DNA from: Symploca sp. SIO2E9
GTDB taxonomy: Bacteria > Cyanobacteriota > Cyanobacteriia > Cyanobacteriales > Coleofasciculaceae
NCBI GenBank assembly: GCA_010692645.1
Contig: JAAHGS010000019.1
Span: forward strand, 62,001-126,000
Direction: 5' to 3'
Length of the DNA stretch: 64,000 bases
Part shown: positions 1 to 9,057 of the stretch, piece by piece
Numbering within the stretch: the first letter of the stretch is position 1
Layout of the letters: every line of letters starts with the position of its first letter
The notes under the pieces: model-generated
Seen by the model: the letters and a program-made list of their open reading frames with translations, nothing else
The model's database searches: none
What the model was told of the DNA's origin: nothing
Program-made: the position numbers and the translations under genes

Positions 1-1
1 A

Positions 2-1726
2 GCTAGTTTTGATCATAGTGTGAAACTTTGGAAGGTTGATAGGACAGGAAGAGTCCAACCTAATCCCTATCATACCCTAAAAGGGCACGATGCTGGAGTC
101 TATGATGTCAGTTTTTCACCTGATGGGGAATTAATTGCTACTGCTAGTAGAGACAACACAGTGAAACTGTGGAAGCACGACGGTACTATGCTCAAAACCT
201 TGACTGGTCATAATGATGGTGTTAACGGTGTTAGTTTCTCACCCGATGGTAAATTAATTGCTACAGCCAGCAGGGATAATACAGTAAAACTATGGAAGCG
301 CGACGGCACCCTAGTGGACACCCTTACTGGACACAAAGATATGGTCTGGGCAGTAGATTTTAGTCCAGATAGTAAGATACTTGCCACAGCTAGTCGAGAC
401 AGCACTGTAAAACTTTGGAAGCCTGAAAATAGTGGTAACTCTTACAGGTCTTATCAAACTCTTAAAGGTCATAGTACTGCCATCCTAGGTATTAATTTTA
501 GCCCAGACGGTAAGACAATTGCTACAGCTAGTCAAGATAAAACTATTAAAATCTGGAATCTTGACGGTACAGTGCGCGAAACTCTCAAAGGACACACTAA
601 TGGGGTTTATGATGTAAGTTTCTTAGCAGATAGTCAAACCCTAGTCTCAGCTAGTGCTGACCATACACTCAAATTATGGCAACTTAATGGCAGTAGATTC
701 CACAGGAATCTCAATGCTCATCAAGATGAGGTTTGGGCAGTAAGTTTCAGCCCAGATGGTAAAACAATTGCTTCAGCTAGTGAAGATAATACAGTCAAAC
801 TCTGGAGCGATGCAGGCGGTAATCTGATTAAAACCCTCAAGGGACATCGTGCTGAAGTTGTCGATGTCAGTTTCTCCAACGATGGTAAAACAATTGCCAC
901 TGCTAGTTATGACAAAAGTGTAAAACTCTGGAATCGAGATGGTAGTTTGCTCAAAACTCTTGCTAATGGCGATCAATTTTTTGGTGTTAGTTTCTCTAAT
1001 GATGGTGCAATAATAGCCGCTGCCAGTCGAGACAATACCGTTCAACTCTGGAATCGAGACGGTAGCTTAAGTAATACCCTACAAGGGCATCGTGACTGGG
1101 TGCGGGATGTAAGTTTCAGCCCAGATGATCAGATTATTGCTTCAGCTAGTGATGATAAAACGGTAAGACTCTGGAATCGAGACGGCAGTCTGTTAGATAT
1201 TCTTCAGGGACATAATAGTTGGGTTTATAGTGTTAGCTTTTCGCCTGATGGTCAGATCATTGCTACAGCTAGCAATGATAATACTGTCAAACTCTGGAAA
1301 ACTAAGGGTAGAGGCGAGCCCTACCAAAATTATAAGACTCTCAAGGGGCATAAAGCACAAGTTCGCAGTGTCAGTTTCTCAGCTGATGGTGAGATGATTG
1401 CGACGGCAAGCGATGATAAGAGTGTGAAACTTTGGAGTACAGATGGTACTTTGCTTAGAAATTTGACTGGGCATCGCGATGGTATTAAGGATGCAAGTTT
1501 CTCCCCTGATGGTCAAATTTTGGCTTTGGCTAGTGCAGATAGTAGTGTGATTTTATGGAATTTAGATGAGCTAGAGAGTTTCAGTAATTTAGATGATTTT
1601 ATGGAATATGGTTGTAGTTGGTTAAAGGATTATTTAAACAATAACTCTCAAGGGAGTAAGGATGATGCTCTAGATGAGAGCTTCACTTCAGGTCAAATTT
1701 GCGAGGGTATTGGTACTCCTGAGTAG
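2..1726 (+). CDS. WD40-repeat (beta-propeller) protein, 5' end outside window
   Basis: The reading frame is open from base 2, and an ASFDHSVKLW repeat end precedes the first possible GTG at 20, so the true start lies upstream. About twelve complete repeats of roughly 41 residues follow, each with a GH dipeptide, a VSFSPDG strand and an A(T/S)AS-x-D-x-TVKLW end. With the partial first repeat this is 13 visible blade ends, enough for nearly two seven-bladed propellers. The tail after the last blade (LDDFMEYGCSWLKDYL) resembles the C-terminus of the large cyanobacterial WD40 proteins that carry NACHT, TIR or protease domains at the N-terminus; which one is present here cannot be seen. Such propellers are protein-interaction platforms. 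The repeats are also similar at DNA level, as expected for a family that recombines internally. No catalytic domain is visible in this part. Confidence 0.9.
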   Translation, partial: ASFDHSVKLWKVDRTGRVQPNPYHTLKGHDAGVYDVSFSPDGELIATASRDNTVKLWKHDGTMLKTLTGHNDGVNGVSFSPDGKLIATASRDNTVKLWKRDGTLVDTLTGHKDMVWAVDFSPDSKILATASRDSTVKLWKPENSGNSYRSYQTLKGHSTAILGINFSPDGKTIATASQDKTIKIWNLDGTVRETLKGHTNGVYDVSFLADSQTLVSASADHTLKLWQLNGSRFHRNLNAHQDEVWAVSFSPDGKTIASASEDNTVKLWSDAGGNLIKTLKGHRAEVVDVSFSNDGKTIATASYDKSVKLWNRDGSLLKTLANGDQFFGVSFSNDGAIIAAASRDNTVQLWNRDGSLSNTLQGHRDWVRDVSFSPDDQIIASASDDKTVRLWNRDGSLLDILQGHNSWVYSVSFSPDGQIIATASNDNTVKLWKTKGRGEPYQNYKTLKGHKAQVRSVSFSADGEMIATASDDKSVKLWSTDGTLLRNLTGHRDGIKDASFSPDGQILALASADSSVILWNLDELESFSNLDDFMEYGCSWLKDYLNNNSQGSKDDALDESFTSGQICEGIGTPE

Positions 1727-1788
1727 AGCACCATCACCTTTGAGTAATCAATTCCGAAAAAGTTGCTTTTTGCTTTAAGTTTAGTTAA

Positions 1789-1800
1789 CCCGTTAACGGG
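1789..1800. promoter_or_regulatory. perfect 12-bp palindrome CCCGTTAACGGG
   Basis: The self-complementary sequence CCCGTTAACGGG lies in the 194-bp spacer between the WD40 gene and the GIY-YIG gene. It could be an operator or part of a weak hairpin; it has no T-tract, so it is not a standard terminator. Function is unknown. Confidence 0.3.
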
Positions 1801-1865
1801 ATGACAAAGAGATACGGTGCGATTCTTTCTTAGTAGGAGCCTCTAGCAAATAGAGGGGTATAGAT

Positions 1866-1871
1866 TATAAT
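1866..1871 (+). promoter_or_regulatory. possible -10 box (TATAAT) for the GIY-YIG gene
   Basis: A consensus TATAAT sits 50 bp before the ATG at 1921. No good -35 hexamer lies 16-18 bp upstream; a small CTCT/AGAG inverted repeat is there instead. Assignment is by position and -10 match only. Confidence 0.35.
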
Positions 1872-1920
1872 GAGATTGAGTTTTAGTCAAGTAAACAATT
1901 ACCAAAGTGGATAGTTAGAT

Positions 1921-2796
1921 ATGATAAATTTTCCCGAATTTGAGGGGAAGTTTACCCTACGCAAACGTCATCAACTTCCTTCATCTCCTGATATTTACTT
2001 TGTTCTAGATAATAACAGTCAACTTCTCTATGTTGGTAGAGCTAAAAATTTAAGAGAACGCTGGTTAGGAAAAAGCCATCACCGCTACAAACAACTTGCT
2101 AGAAAGGGATTAGATAAAATTACTTTAGGTTATATTAAAGTTCCGTTTGATGAATTGGAGCAAAGGGAAAAAGAGTACATTGAACAGTTTAATCCCGCAC
2201 TCAATGAAACTAAAGTTAAGCAATTTATCCCTAAAAAAAGTCCTCGCTTTTCAGAATTACAGCGCCTTTTGAAGCTAGCAAACAAGCCTCTATTTCCATC
2301 AGTACAATGGAAAATCCGTAATGGGGAGACTTTACTAAGAGAGCCTTGGGACTTAGTTCGTGGATTTGTGGCAGGTGCCTATCAAGAACAACAAAAACTT
2401 CAGGTTGTAGTAGTTTGTCAACAAAATATGGGCAACTTACTAGAAAAAAGTTGTATTCATCGAACTAAAAGGCATTTCTATATTCAAGAAAAACCACCAA
2501 AACTCTATTGCTTCCCTCCGATATTTCTCTTCGATGCTAGACAAACAATTTTTTCATTTGTCGAGTTTCAGGTTTTAGGAGAACAACTTTTTGAGCAAAT
2601 GTATCCTCACCTACTAGATAGCCAAGTTGTCGGAGTAACTATTAAAAAACTAGTCAATCCTGCTTGTTTGAAAAGTGGAATACAAAACTTGCCCACTCAA
2701 GAAGATAAGCTAGTACAAGATTATCTTCTAAATATTTGTGATAACTTACAACTTTTACCTGATGATTTTACTTTGGATGATAAATTGATATGGTAG
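1921..2796 (+). CDS. GIY-YIG nuclease-fold protein
   Basis: This 291-residue protein has a GIY-YIG domain in its first 100 residues: the PDIYFVLD strand stands for the GIY motif and LLYVGRAKNLRERW contains the YVG (YIG) motif with the conserved following Arg. LEQREKEYIEQFNPALNE supplies the catalytic-type Glu and the Asn that end the domain. Stand-alone GIY-YIG domains are nucleases that use one divalent metal. The remaining 190 residues (FPSVQWKIRNGE, LVRGFVAG, VVGVTIKKL) match no domain I can name and may bind the substrate. The gene is alone between the WD40 gene and a convergent methyltransferase remnant. Target and role are unknown; it could be a repair enzyme or a domesticated homing-type nuclease. 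Confidence 0.75.
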   Translation: MINFPEFEGKFTLRKRHQLPSSPDIYFVLDNNSQLLYVGRAKNLRERWLGKSHHRYKQLARKGLDKITLGYIKVPFDELEQREKEYIEQFNPALNETKVKQFIPKKSPRFSELQRLLKLANKPLFPSVQWKIRNGETLLREPWDLVRGFVAGAYQEQQKLQVVVVCQQNMGNLLEKSCIHRTKRHFYIQEKPPKLYCFPPIFLFDARQTIFSFVEFQVLGEQLFEQMYPHLLDSQVVGVTIKKLVNPACLKSGIQNLPTQEDKLVQDYLLNICDNLQLLPDDFTLDDKLIW

Positions 2797-2832
2797 AGTA
2801 AGTTGGTAGCGATCGCGAAGCGCTATAAATTT

Positions 2833-3108
2833 CTATTTTTTAGAAAAAATCATAAATTGTGTGCTTTGATCTTTTCCTTTCCAATTAAAACCTGCTTTAT
2901 TAAAAAGCTCTTCAATCACCTCTCCTTGGAAAATCTTGTAGATAAGTTTCTGGTGAGCTAATATTTGATCATCTTTTTTAAAGTAAAAATTCTTCTCGAT
3001 ACAGTTTTCCTTGTCTTTTGATTCAAAAATTTCTTGAGAATAGACAATCCCACCTGGTAAAGGCTTGTCATAACTATCATGTACACCTTGAATGTTAATA
3101 ATAAACAA
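2833..3108 (-). pseudogene. C-terminal remnant of a class I methyltransferase (5'-truncated)
   Basis: The 91-residue frame ends in GEVIEELFNKAGFNWKGKDQ and then QFMIFSKK. This looks like the last helix-strand-strand part of a SAM-dependent methyltransferase, where 'xxLFxxAGF' and a final beta strand are usual. The SAM-binding Rossmann half (GxGxG, acidic loop) is missing. The only starts are TTG codons, and the frame closes a few codons upstream at a stop inside a hairpin (3113-3139) followed by an interspersed repeat. I read it as a gene whose 5' part was lost at a repeat boundary. An intact small protein of unknown function is the alternative. Confidence 0.5.
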
Positions 3109-3112
3109 ACCT

Positions 3113-3139
3113 CTTGAGGGTGCTTGTCACCCCCTCAAG
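3113..3139. repeat. 8-bp-stem hairpin at the methyltransferase-remnant boundary
   Basis: CTTGAGGG at 3113-3120 pairs perfectly with CCCTCAAG at 3132-3139 across an 11-base loop. It marks the upstream limit of the truncated methyltransferase frame and abuts the repeat at 3139-3190. Confidence 0.5.
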
Positions 3140-3190
3140 TCAAAGGGTTTGGATTTAGAAATGTCCTAACCTAAATGCGTAGTGTTATAC
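3139..3190 (-). repeat. interspersed repeat, copy 1 (inverted relative to 9791-9845)
   Basis: This 52-bp stretch (GTCAAAGGGTTT ... TAGTGTTATAC) is the reverse complement of 9791-9845, differing by one 3-base indel and one substitution. The two copies face each other and bracket the 3.2-9.8 kb block with cyaC. Both end in a TATAGCACT/TATAACACT-type sequence also seen at the end of the inverted-repeat element at 17621. The copy here begins exactly where the methyltransferase remnant and its hairpin end. Confidence 0.8.
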
Positions 3191-3308
3191 AAATTAAATG
3201 CATGACAGCTTATTTTTATCCTGGTCATGGTTCTAATCAGGAAAATTGCAATCGCAGTCTACCATGACGGTGTTGGATTGAACAACCCTTGCCTAGAGAT
3301 AGTGAAAT

Positions 3309-6300
3309 CTAATCCTCTCTTGGTCTAACTGCAAAACTAAGGAAAGTTTCCTCAATTCCTTTAAGCTGTAGAGCACGAGACTTAATGATGACATTTTTGT
3401 CAAGCAAATTAGCAACATCAGCTGAAACGAGAATAGAATTAGGTTCTGCCGCTTCCTGCAGTCGCGAGGCAATATTAACACACGGACCGATCGCAGTATA
3501 ATCTGAACGCTTACTACCTCCCAACATGCCCACAACTGCAACCCCTTGGTGAATGCCACAGCGGAATCGCACAGGGGATGAACCATCTGGCTCAATTAAA
3601 CCTCGCCGTTGCCAATTCTGATTAAGCTGACGCAGGCAACGATGCATTTGCCTAGCTGCTGCTATAGCTCGCTGCACCTGCCCTCGCGCCGAGAGTTCCT
3701 CTGGAGCCCCAAAAATTGCTAAAATCCCGTCTCCCATAAACTTATCAAGGGTACCACCATGATCAAATACAGCATCAGTCATAGCTTCGAGGTACTCATT
3801 GAGTAATTCTGCAATTCGGTGTGCTTGCAACTTATTTGCCAACTGGGTAAAGCCAACAATGTCACTAAATAAAACTGTAATCTGGCGAGTTTCTGGACTC
3901 CAATCGAGTACTAATTCCCCCTGTGCAGCCTTCTGCACCATTGTCGGGGGCAAAAAGCGCTTGAGTACTGACTCTGTCAGGTAATTATTCAACTCTAATA
4001 CCCTCCGCTCATTTGCCTTAAGTGCTAACAAATTCCGCACTTCTGCCAACAACTCTCGGTCATTAAAAGGCTTGGAAAGATAGGCATCAGCTCCAATTTC
4101 AGTTCCCTCAATGCGCGTCGTTTCATCAGCCTTGGCAGTCAGCAGTACAACTGGTGTTCCCTGTAGTTGTGGTTGCTTGCGAATCATACTAATTAGATCC
4201 AAGCCCGAAACCCCAGGCATCATCAAATCGGTCACAATTAACTGGGGAAGATGCTTCTGGACTAAACGGAAACCTTCTTCACCATCCCTTGCCCCCCAAA
4301 CCCGATAGCCAGAGAGCCGCAGAATGCGAGAGACATAGGCTCTTAAATCCGAGTTATCATCCACTACTAAAATCGATGCCAAGGGATTGCCCTCAAACAT
4401 CTGAGAATCCCCTTGCTGTTGATCACTGTTAGTCTCATCCTCTGCCAACAGTCTTGATTCGAGTTCTAGCTCCGCTAATTCTACAGCAGCACGATCAGAC
4501 TGAATTTCCGTGGGTATCTGCAGTACCTGCTCTGGTGGTAAGTGAGATGCTCCCGTTGGCAATAAGACAGTGAAAGTTGTCCCTTGTGAGTAAACTGACT
4601 CCACACTAACTTGACCTCCGTGGAGTTCCACCAGTTCTTTAACTAACGCCAACCCTAAACCACTGCCTTCGTAACTGCGGCTAACTGAACCAGAGGCTTG
4701 TCGAAACCGCTCAAACAAGTAAGGAATTTGCTCCTTGTTAATGCCAATACCTGTGTCTGTAACTTGCATCTGTACTTGCTGACCTACTGGTTCGACAGTG
4801 ATGGTAATATTACCCCCAGCCTCTGTAAATTTGACAGCATTGGAGAGAAGATTATAAATGACTTTATCAAACTTTTCTAAATCTAAATAAACTTCTGCAC
4901 AGGATGTAAGTTGGGTTGAGATGCTCAGATCTTTTTTCTCGCAGTAGGGGCGGAAAACTTCAACAATTTGACTGACAACTTCCACCAAATTACAAGGACA
5001 GAACCTAGCTTGCATGCGACCATCATCCAGTCGCTGTAAATCCAGTAACTGATTAACTAATCGTAACAAACGCCTGGAATTGCGTAGAGCAATCAAGCTT
5101 TGATCGTGAGGCAAATCCTGTTTGTGCCTCACAGCCGACTCCAGAGGTCCTAGCATTAGCGTTAGGGGCGTCCGGAATTCGTGGGAAACATTTTGAAAAA
5201 ACTCTGTTTTTTGCCGATCTAATTCCATTAACCGCTCAGCCTGCTGCCTAGTTGTCTGATAGAGTCGTGATTGCTGAACAGCGATCGCTGCCTGAGAAGC
5301 CACTGCCTGTGCTAAGTCAATATCTGAGCGATGCCAGTTACGAGGTGTGTTGATTTGACGTAGCGTGATACTACCAATAAGCTTGCCATCAGTCAGCAAA
5401 GGCACTACCAATAATGCCCTCGCTGGTACCCGCAGTGGCAGGTTCAATCCGCTTAGTTCCTCATGAAGCCTTAGATCTTCAATCACCACTGGCTGTTGCG
5501 TTTCCAAAAGTTGCAGCAGCACCGGATTCCCGGCAATGGGCGCAATTGATTGGGGCACCTGAACCGGGTTGAGTCCAGTTTGAGGTTGCTCGGGCTGATG
5601 TGAATTAAACTCAGAATGAGGAGCAGCTAAACTCCCTAGTACTCGGGATGATTTACCGTCATATAAGCCAACGCATTGGACATACTCATCCTCCTGGGTC
5701 CACAGAGATAAAGCACAGCCATCTACCTTCAGTGCTTGTCCTAACTGTTGAGTAATCGCCGTGAAGATTTTTTGAGGATCTAGTGTCGAGCGAATAGCAG
5801 TGGTGATGGTGTTAACTAGTTCTTGCCGCTTCGCCAAAGCGTGAACCTGCTCATAGGCTCGTGCCTGAGATATAGCAAGAGCCGCTTGATCCCCAACCAT
5901 TTCAACTAGCGTCTTTTCGTCATCAGACCAGACATAGGGTTGACCACAGCGATGCAATGCCAGTACCGCCATTAATTCCAGTTGACTAATCAAGGGCACC
6001 ACCAGCGTTGAGCGAATATTTGACTGTTGGTAGGCAATTACTCGCTTTCTAATTTCTGGATCGTCAGCCCGCAATTGCTCATCTGTCAACACATCGTTAA
6101 CCACAACCACTGTGCGGGTTTCCCAAACTGTCTGTACTAAGAGGGAGGGATTAGAGTTGATTGGGGATTGAGGATTGAGAATGGGGGAACCCTCAGGTGA
6201 AGACAAGGGAGTATCAGTACGATTGGAGAAGCTTTCTTCCTGTTCTCCTGTTTCCTTGCTAGGGGCAAGTGAACCCTCTGGCTTTTGATAAACAAACCAT

Positions 6301-6950
6301 TCATCTATCAAACGATGCTCTTGAAAGGGACGCAGAATGCAAAAATCTACCTCCAGTACATTACCCACCGTTTCCACAATCGTTTGCAGAATTTGCTGGA
6401 GAGGAGAACTTCCAATTCCCTCAGATTGAGCGTTACGAATGGCATTGGTAACGCTATTGAGTAGTGTTTCTCGGCGCAATGCCTGACGCAGTTGGCTAGT
6501 ACGAACCTTGAGAACATTATAAGTATCCATCGCCTGCTGCACTACTACCTTGAGTTCATGAGCATCCCAGGGTTTTGTGACAAATTTGAACACTTTACCG
6601 GCATTGATGGCATCAACCAAATCCTCAACATCAGTGTAACCAGTCAAAATAATTCTGATGATATCTGGGTATTGGGCAGCAGTGAGGCTAAGAAACTCGG
6701 TGCCACTCATCAAGGGCATACGCTGATCAGAAATAATAACTGCCACATCCCCTTCTGAAGCTAAAATTTTGAGTGCTGCCGGTCCACTTTCAGCTCTCAA
6801 GACTTTGTAGTCTCGATAAAAAGTCCGGTAAAGCAAGTCAAGGTTGTCTGGTTCGTCATCGACAACCAACAATTTAGGCTTACGAGTTTCTTGAGACATC
6901 ATGCACTGCTGTTCTGCTGCCATGGCTTGTGGGATGAAAACTTTCTGCAT
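3309..6950 (-). CDS. cyaC: hybrid sensor kinase / adenylate cyclase (REC-GAF-GAF-HisKA-HATPase-REC-cyclase)
   Basis: The protein has about 1213 residues. Residue numbers here count from the upstream GTG at 6959. An N-terminal receiver has phospho-acceptor Asp78 (SDQRMP) and Lys in VTKPWD; two GAF domains span about 175-590. The kinase follows: H-box FFQNVSHEFRTPL (His about 592), N-box NLLSNAVKF (about 705), VTDTGIGI, and GSGLGLALVKE (about 768). A second receiver has LIVTDLMMPG (Asp about 912). A class III cyclase closes it: FSDIVGF and GDGILAIFG give the two metal Asp residues, KFMGDG and DYTAIG give the Lys and Thr of adenylate-type specificity, and NIASRL gives the transition-state Asn/Arg. 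This order matches cyanobacterial CyaC, which couples a phosphorelay to cAMP synthesis. The start is uncertain: GTG 6959, ATG 6950, 6923, 6902 and 6899 are in frame with no clear RBS. It is monocistronic. Confidence 0.85.
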   Translation of the reverse strand: MQKVFIPQAMAAEQQCMMSQETRKPKLLVVDDEPDNLDLLYRTFYRDYKVLRAESGPAALKILASEGDVAVIISDQRMPLMSGTEFLSLTAAQYPDIIRIILTGYTDVEDLVDAINAGKVFKFVTKPWDAHELKVVVQQAMDTYNVLKVRTSQLRQALRRETLLNSVTNAIRNAQSEGIGSSPLQQILQTIVETVGNVLEVDFCILRPFQEHRLIDEWFVYQKPEGSLAPSKETGEQEESFSNRTDTPLSSPEGSPILNPQSPINSNPSLLVQTVWETRTVVVVNDVLTDEQLRADDPEIRKRVIAYQQSNIRSTLVVPLISQLELMAVLALHRCGQPYVWSDDEKTLVEMVGDQAALAISQARAYEQVHALAKRQELVNTITTAIRSTLDPQKIFTAITQQLGQALKVDGCALSLWTQEDEYVQCVGLYDGKSSRVLGSLAAPHSEFNSHQPEQPQTGLNPVQVPQSIAPIAGNPVLLQLLETQQPVVIEDLRLHEELSGLNLPLRVPARALLVVPLLTDGKLIGSITLRQINTPRNWHRSDIDLAQAVASQAAIAVQQSRLYQTTRQQAERLMELDRQKTEFFQNVSHEFRTPLTLMLGPLESAVRHKQDLPHDQSLIALRNSRRLLRLVNQLLDLQRLDDGRMQARFCPCNLVEVVSQIVEVFRPYCEKKDLSISTQLTSCAEVYLDLEKFDKVIYNLLSNAVKFTEAGGNITITVEPVGQQVQMQVTDTGIGINKEQIPYLFERFRQASGSVSRSYEGSGLGLALVKELVELHGGQVSVESVYSQGTTFTVLLPTGASHLPPEQVLQIPTEIQSDRAAVELAELELESRLLAEDETNSDQQQGDSQMFEGNPLASILVVDDNSDLRAYVSRILRLSGYRVWGARDGEEGFRLVQKHLPQLIVTDLMMPGVSGLDLISMIRKQPQLQGTPVVLLTAKADETTRIEGTEIGADAYLSKPFNDRELLAEVRNLLALKANERRVLELNNYLTESVLKRFLPPTMVQKAAQGELVLDWSPETRQITVLFSDIVGFTQLANKLQAHRIAELLNEYLEAMTDAVFDHGGTLDKFMGDGILAIFGAPEELSARGQVQRAIAAARQMHRCLRQLNQNWQRRGLIEPDGSSPVRFRCGIHQGVAVVGMLGGSKRSDYTAIGPCVNIASRLQEAAEPNSILVSADVANLLDKNVIIKSRALQLKGIEETFLSFAVRPRED

Positions 6951-6959
6951 CAAGACCAC

Positions 6960-8100
6960 AAACTCTTACCGATCTTTGATTGCAACCTCACCCTCGAGTC
7001 AGTACTAAAGTTATCAGTCCTAATTTTGATGCTGACTTTAACAAGCATAAGACCTGTAAATACATGGGATCTGGAGTAATGGTTGACGTAGTATACCCCA
7101 ATTGATTTTAATTTTTTATGAAGTGTATGTTTGTGTCCTGGAGTCTAAAATTATGCTATATGAATTCCAGGTGAGCCTCTATTAGGGAACTCCAAGAAAT
7201 AAATTATCCAATTTACTTTCCCAAACGACGATCTGATTATTCTTCCCCTGCCCCCCCTGCTTCCTCTGCAATTGGATATTTTTTTATTTCTAAGTCCCTT
7301 ATTTGGGGTGCTTATAATGAACAATTGGATGTAATACATTCTTCCTCAAGCCTCAAAGCCTTATTTAAGGTCGTTAGAGACATACATGAAAATTCTTACC
7401 TGATCCGGATAGTGGGCTATTAATGAATTTGGCATATGCTAAAGCTGCGCTTTGACTACTTGCCCACCAATTTGATTTTGATGGGTATTATGGTTGATGC
7501 TCCCGAAGTTACCGGAACTCCCCTGTTCTGGGTGATCAAAGTTTGTTTGCTGGAGTACTAGGGTGTCTGGTGAAAACTGCACAATGCCCTTTTCAAGTTT
7601 TAATCAAGCCAGATCTAATAGTTTGCAGACATACCCTAATTTAGTTCAATGCACTACTTGTACAATAGTATCCTTCAGCCCAACTAGAAATGTAGGCAAA
7701 TCCCTTGGACTCAACGCAGGCATTTGCCTGCATTAGCTAGCTAGTGAGAGGAAATTACGTACTCTAGACTGGTAATTGGGTAACAATCCCATGCTCTCCC
7801 CTCCCTGATCTCACCTAAGATCTTAAACGTGATAGCTAAATCAATATAGGTAGAGGTTTTGGGCAGAAGCTATGCTAACGGCAATGGTAGATGCCCCAAA
7901 GAGCAGATCATCAATCTCATACTACTGGAGGATCGCCAAATGAGCCGATCAGATGCTATATAAAGCTAGGGACTCGATACAATTGGTTAGACATCTATGG
8001 AAAAAAAATTTCCACCTAAATTTAAAATCAAAGAAATAAACAGATCTGTCCCCAGCACTTGCCTGCGTAGTTTTGAGATTTTGTTAACCCTGAAATTTGC
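6960..8100. other. 1.1-kb gene-free, repeat-bearing region
   Basis: No reading frame here resembles a protein. It contains an interspersed repeat (7197-7302) and a small hairpin made of GCAGGCA and TGCCTGC near 7706-7721, and it must hold the cyaC promoter (leftward) and the acetyltransferase promoter (rightward). Short open stretches near 7450-7560 carry no recognisable motif. Confidence 0.6.
7197..7302 (+). repeat. interspersed repeat family R1, copy without insertion
   Basis: This stretch runs from ATAAATTATCCAATTTACTTT through a C-rich centre (CTTCCCCTGCC) to GGATATTTTTTTATTT and AAGTCCCTTAT. The same order is found reversed at 11444-11650, where a 104-bp element sits inside the C-rich centre. 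The last third is also present at 9721-9752. This copy therefore represents the uninterrupted form. Confidence 0.75.
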
Positions 8101-8127
8101 CCCTTGTTTTTTCTCCAAAGTATTTTC

Positions 8128-8781
8128 GTGGTTGTGAAACCCTGTTTCTCTCTGATAACGCCTCGGGAACCTGCTCCTGCTGTTGAAGATGCAATAGCTG
8201 TTGATGCCTCTCACTTCGCCATCCGTAGAGTTCAAGATCAGGATCTAACCATTCTCGCTAAAATTCTGGCAGATAGTTTTCACCCTCGCACTGGTTTGAT
8301 GGGTTGGGCTTATCCTATGTTGCGATTGGGAATTTATGAAGATTTGCGCAATCGACTACGCTCTAATTTACCCCATTATGTCTGTCTAGTTGCCATTGCT
8401 CAGTTCTCTACAGTCACTGGTTATCGTGAGGAACTTGCAGGTACCGTCGAAATTACACTCCGTTCTACCTCTTCTTGGCAAATTGGGAAAAGCCAGTATC
8501 CTTATGTCTCTAACCTAGCAGTCAGAAAGTCCTGTAGACGTCACGGAGTTGCTAGGCAATTGCTTCTTTCCTGTGAGCAAACGGTAAGAGAGTGGGGCTT
8601 TCAAGACATCTACCTACATGTACTTGAAGACAATCATCAGGCACGGCAGCTTTATCTCAAAACTGGGTATAAACTGCGTCAGGTGGAATTTAGCTACCTT
8701 TCTTGGTGGCTGCGGCGTCCTAAACGTCTATTCCTGCAAAAGCACCTCACCAAGGAGCGCTGCCATCAGAACCAGTGTTAG
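8128..8781 (+). CDS. GNAT family N-acetyltransferase
   Basis: This protein of about 217 residues has a GNAT fold. Core strand ELAGTVEITLRS is followed by VSNLAVRKSCRRHGVARQLL, the beta4-alpha3 acetyl-CoA pyrophosphate loop (Q/RxxGxA form: RRHGVA). IYLHVLEDNHQARQLYLKTGY is the C-terminal motif with the Asn and Tyr typical of the family. The opening (FAIRRVQDQDLTILAKILADSFH) is common to a cyanobacterial and chloroplast-related GNAT subgroup. It transfers acetyl from acetyl-CoA to an amine; the substrate cannot be told from sequence. The start is not fixed: GTG at 8128 or 8134, or TTG at 8104, with only weak purine stretches upstream. No operon partner. Confidence 0.8.
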   Translation: MVVKPCFSLITPREPAPAVEDAIAVDASHFAIRRVQDQDLTILAKILADSFHPRTGLMGWAYPMLRLGIYEDLRNRLRSNLPHYVCLVAIAQFSTVTGYREELAGTVEITLRSTSSWQIGKSQYPYVSNLAVRKSCRRHGVARQLLLSCEQTVREWGFQDIYLHVLEDNHQARQLYLKTGYKLRQVEFSYLSWWLRRPKRLFLQKHLTKERCHQNQC

Positions 8782-9057
8782 TTTAGTATTTGAAAATCTT
8801 AGCATCTCCTATGTAGAGAGGGATTTAGTAAGGTTGATTAGACTTCTACCTAAGCAGCATGCCATAAAATGGAGTTACAAGGTTGACAAACAACGAAAGA
8901 TCCTGATCTGAGTTGGTTTGACAAGTTAATTGAAAACAGATGATAAATTCAATTCCTCTTCTTTTGTGTCCTCAAAAACTTACATAATCGAGTTGTGCCG
9001 TCGTGTTTTTGGTTGGAGTGTGTCTCTGCTTTCGGAAGTTCAGCAATACGAGTTGAG

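Noticed and set aside
1921-2796. Homing endonuclease within an intron or intein
   Set aside because: The gene is free-standing with its own likely promoter and no split host gene around it.
7450-7560. Possible small gene (MGIMVDAPEVTGTPLFWVIK...)
   Set aside because: The frame is short, has no RBS and resembles nothing; the region is repeat-rich spacer.
8618-8911. Second frame overlapping the 3' end of the acetyltransferase gene
   Set aside because: It is an alternative frame of the GNAT gene plus spacer and has no protein-like features.
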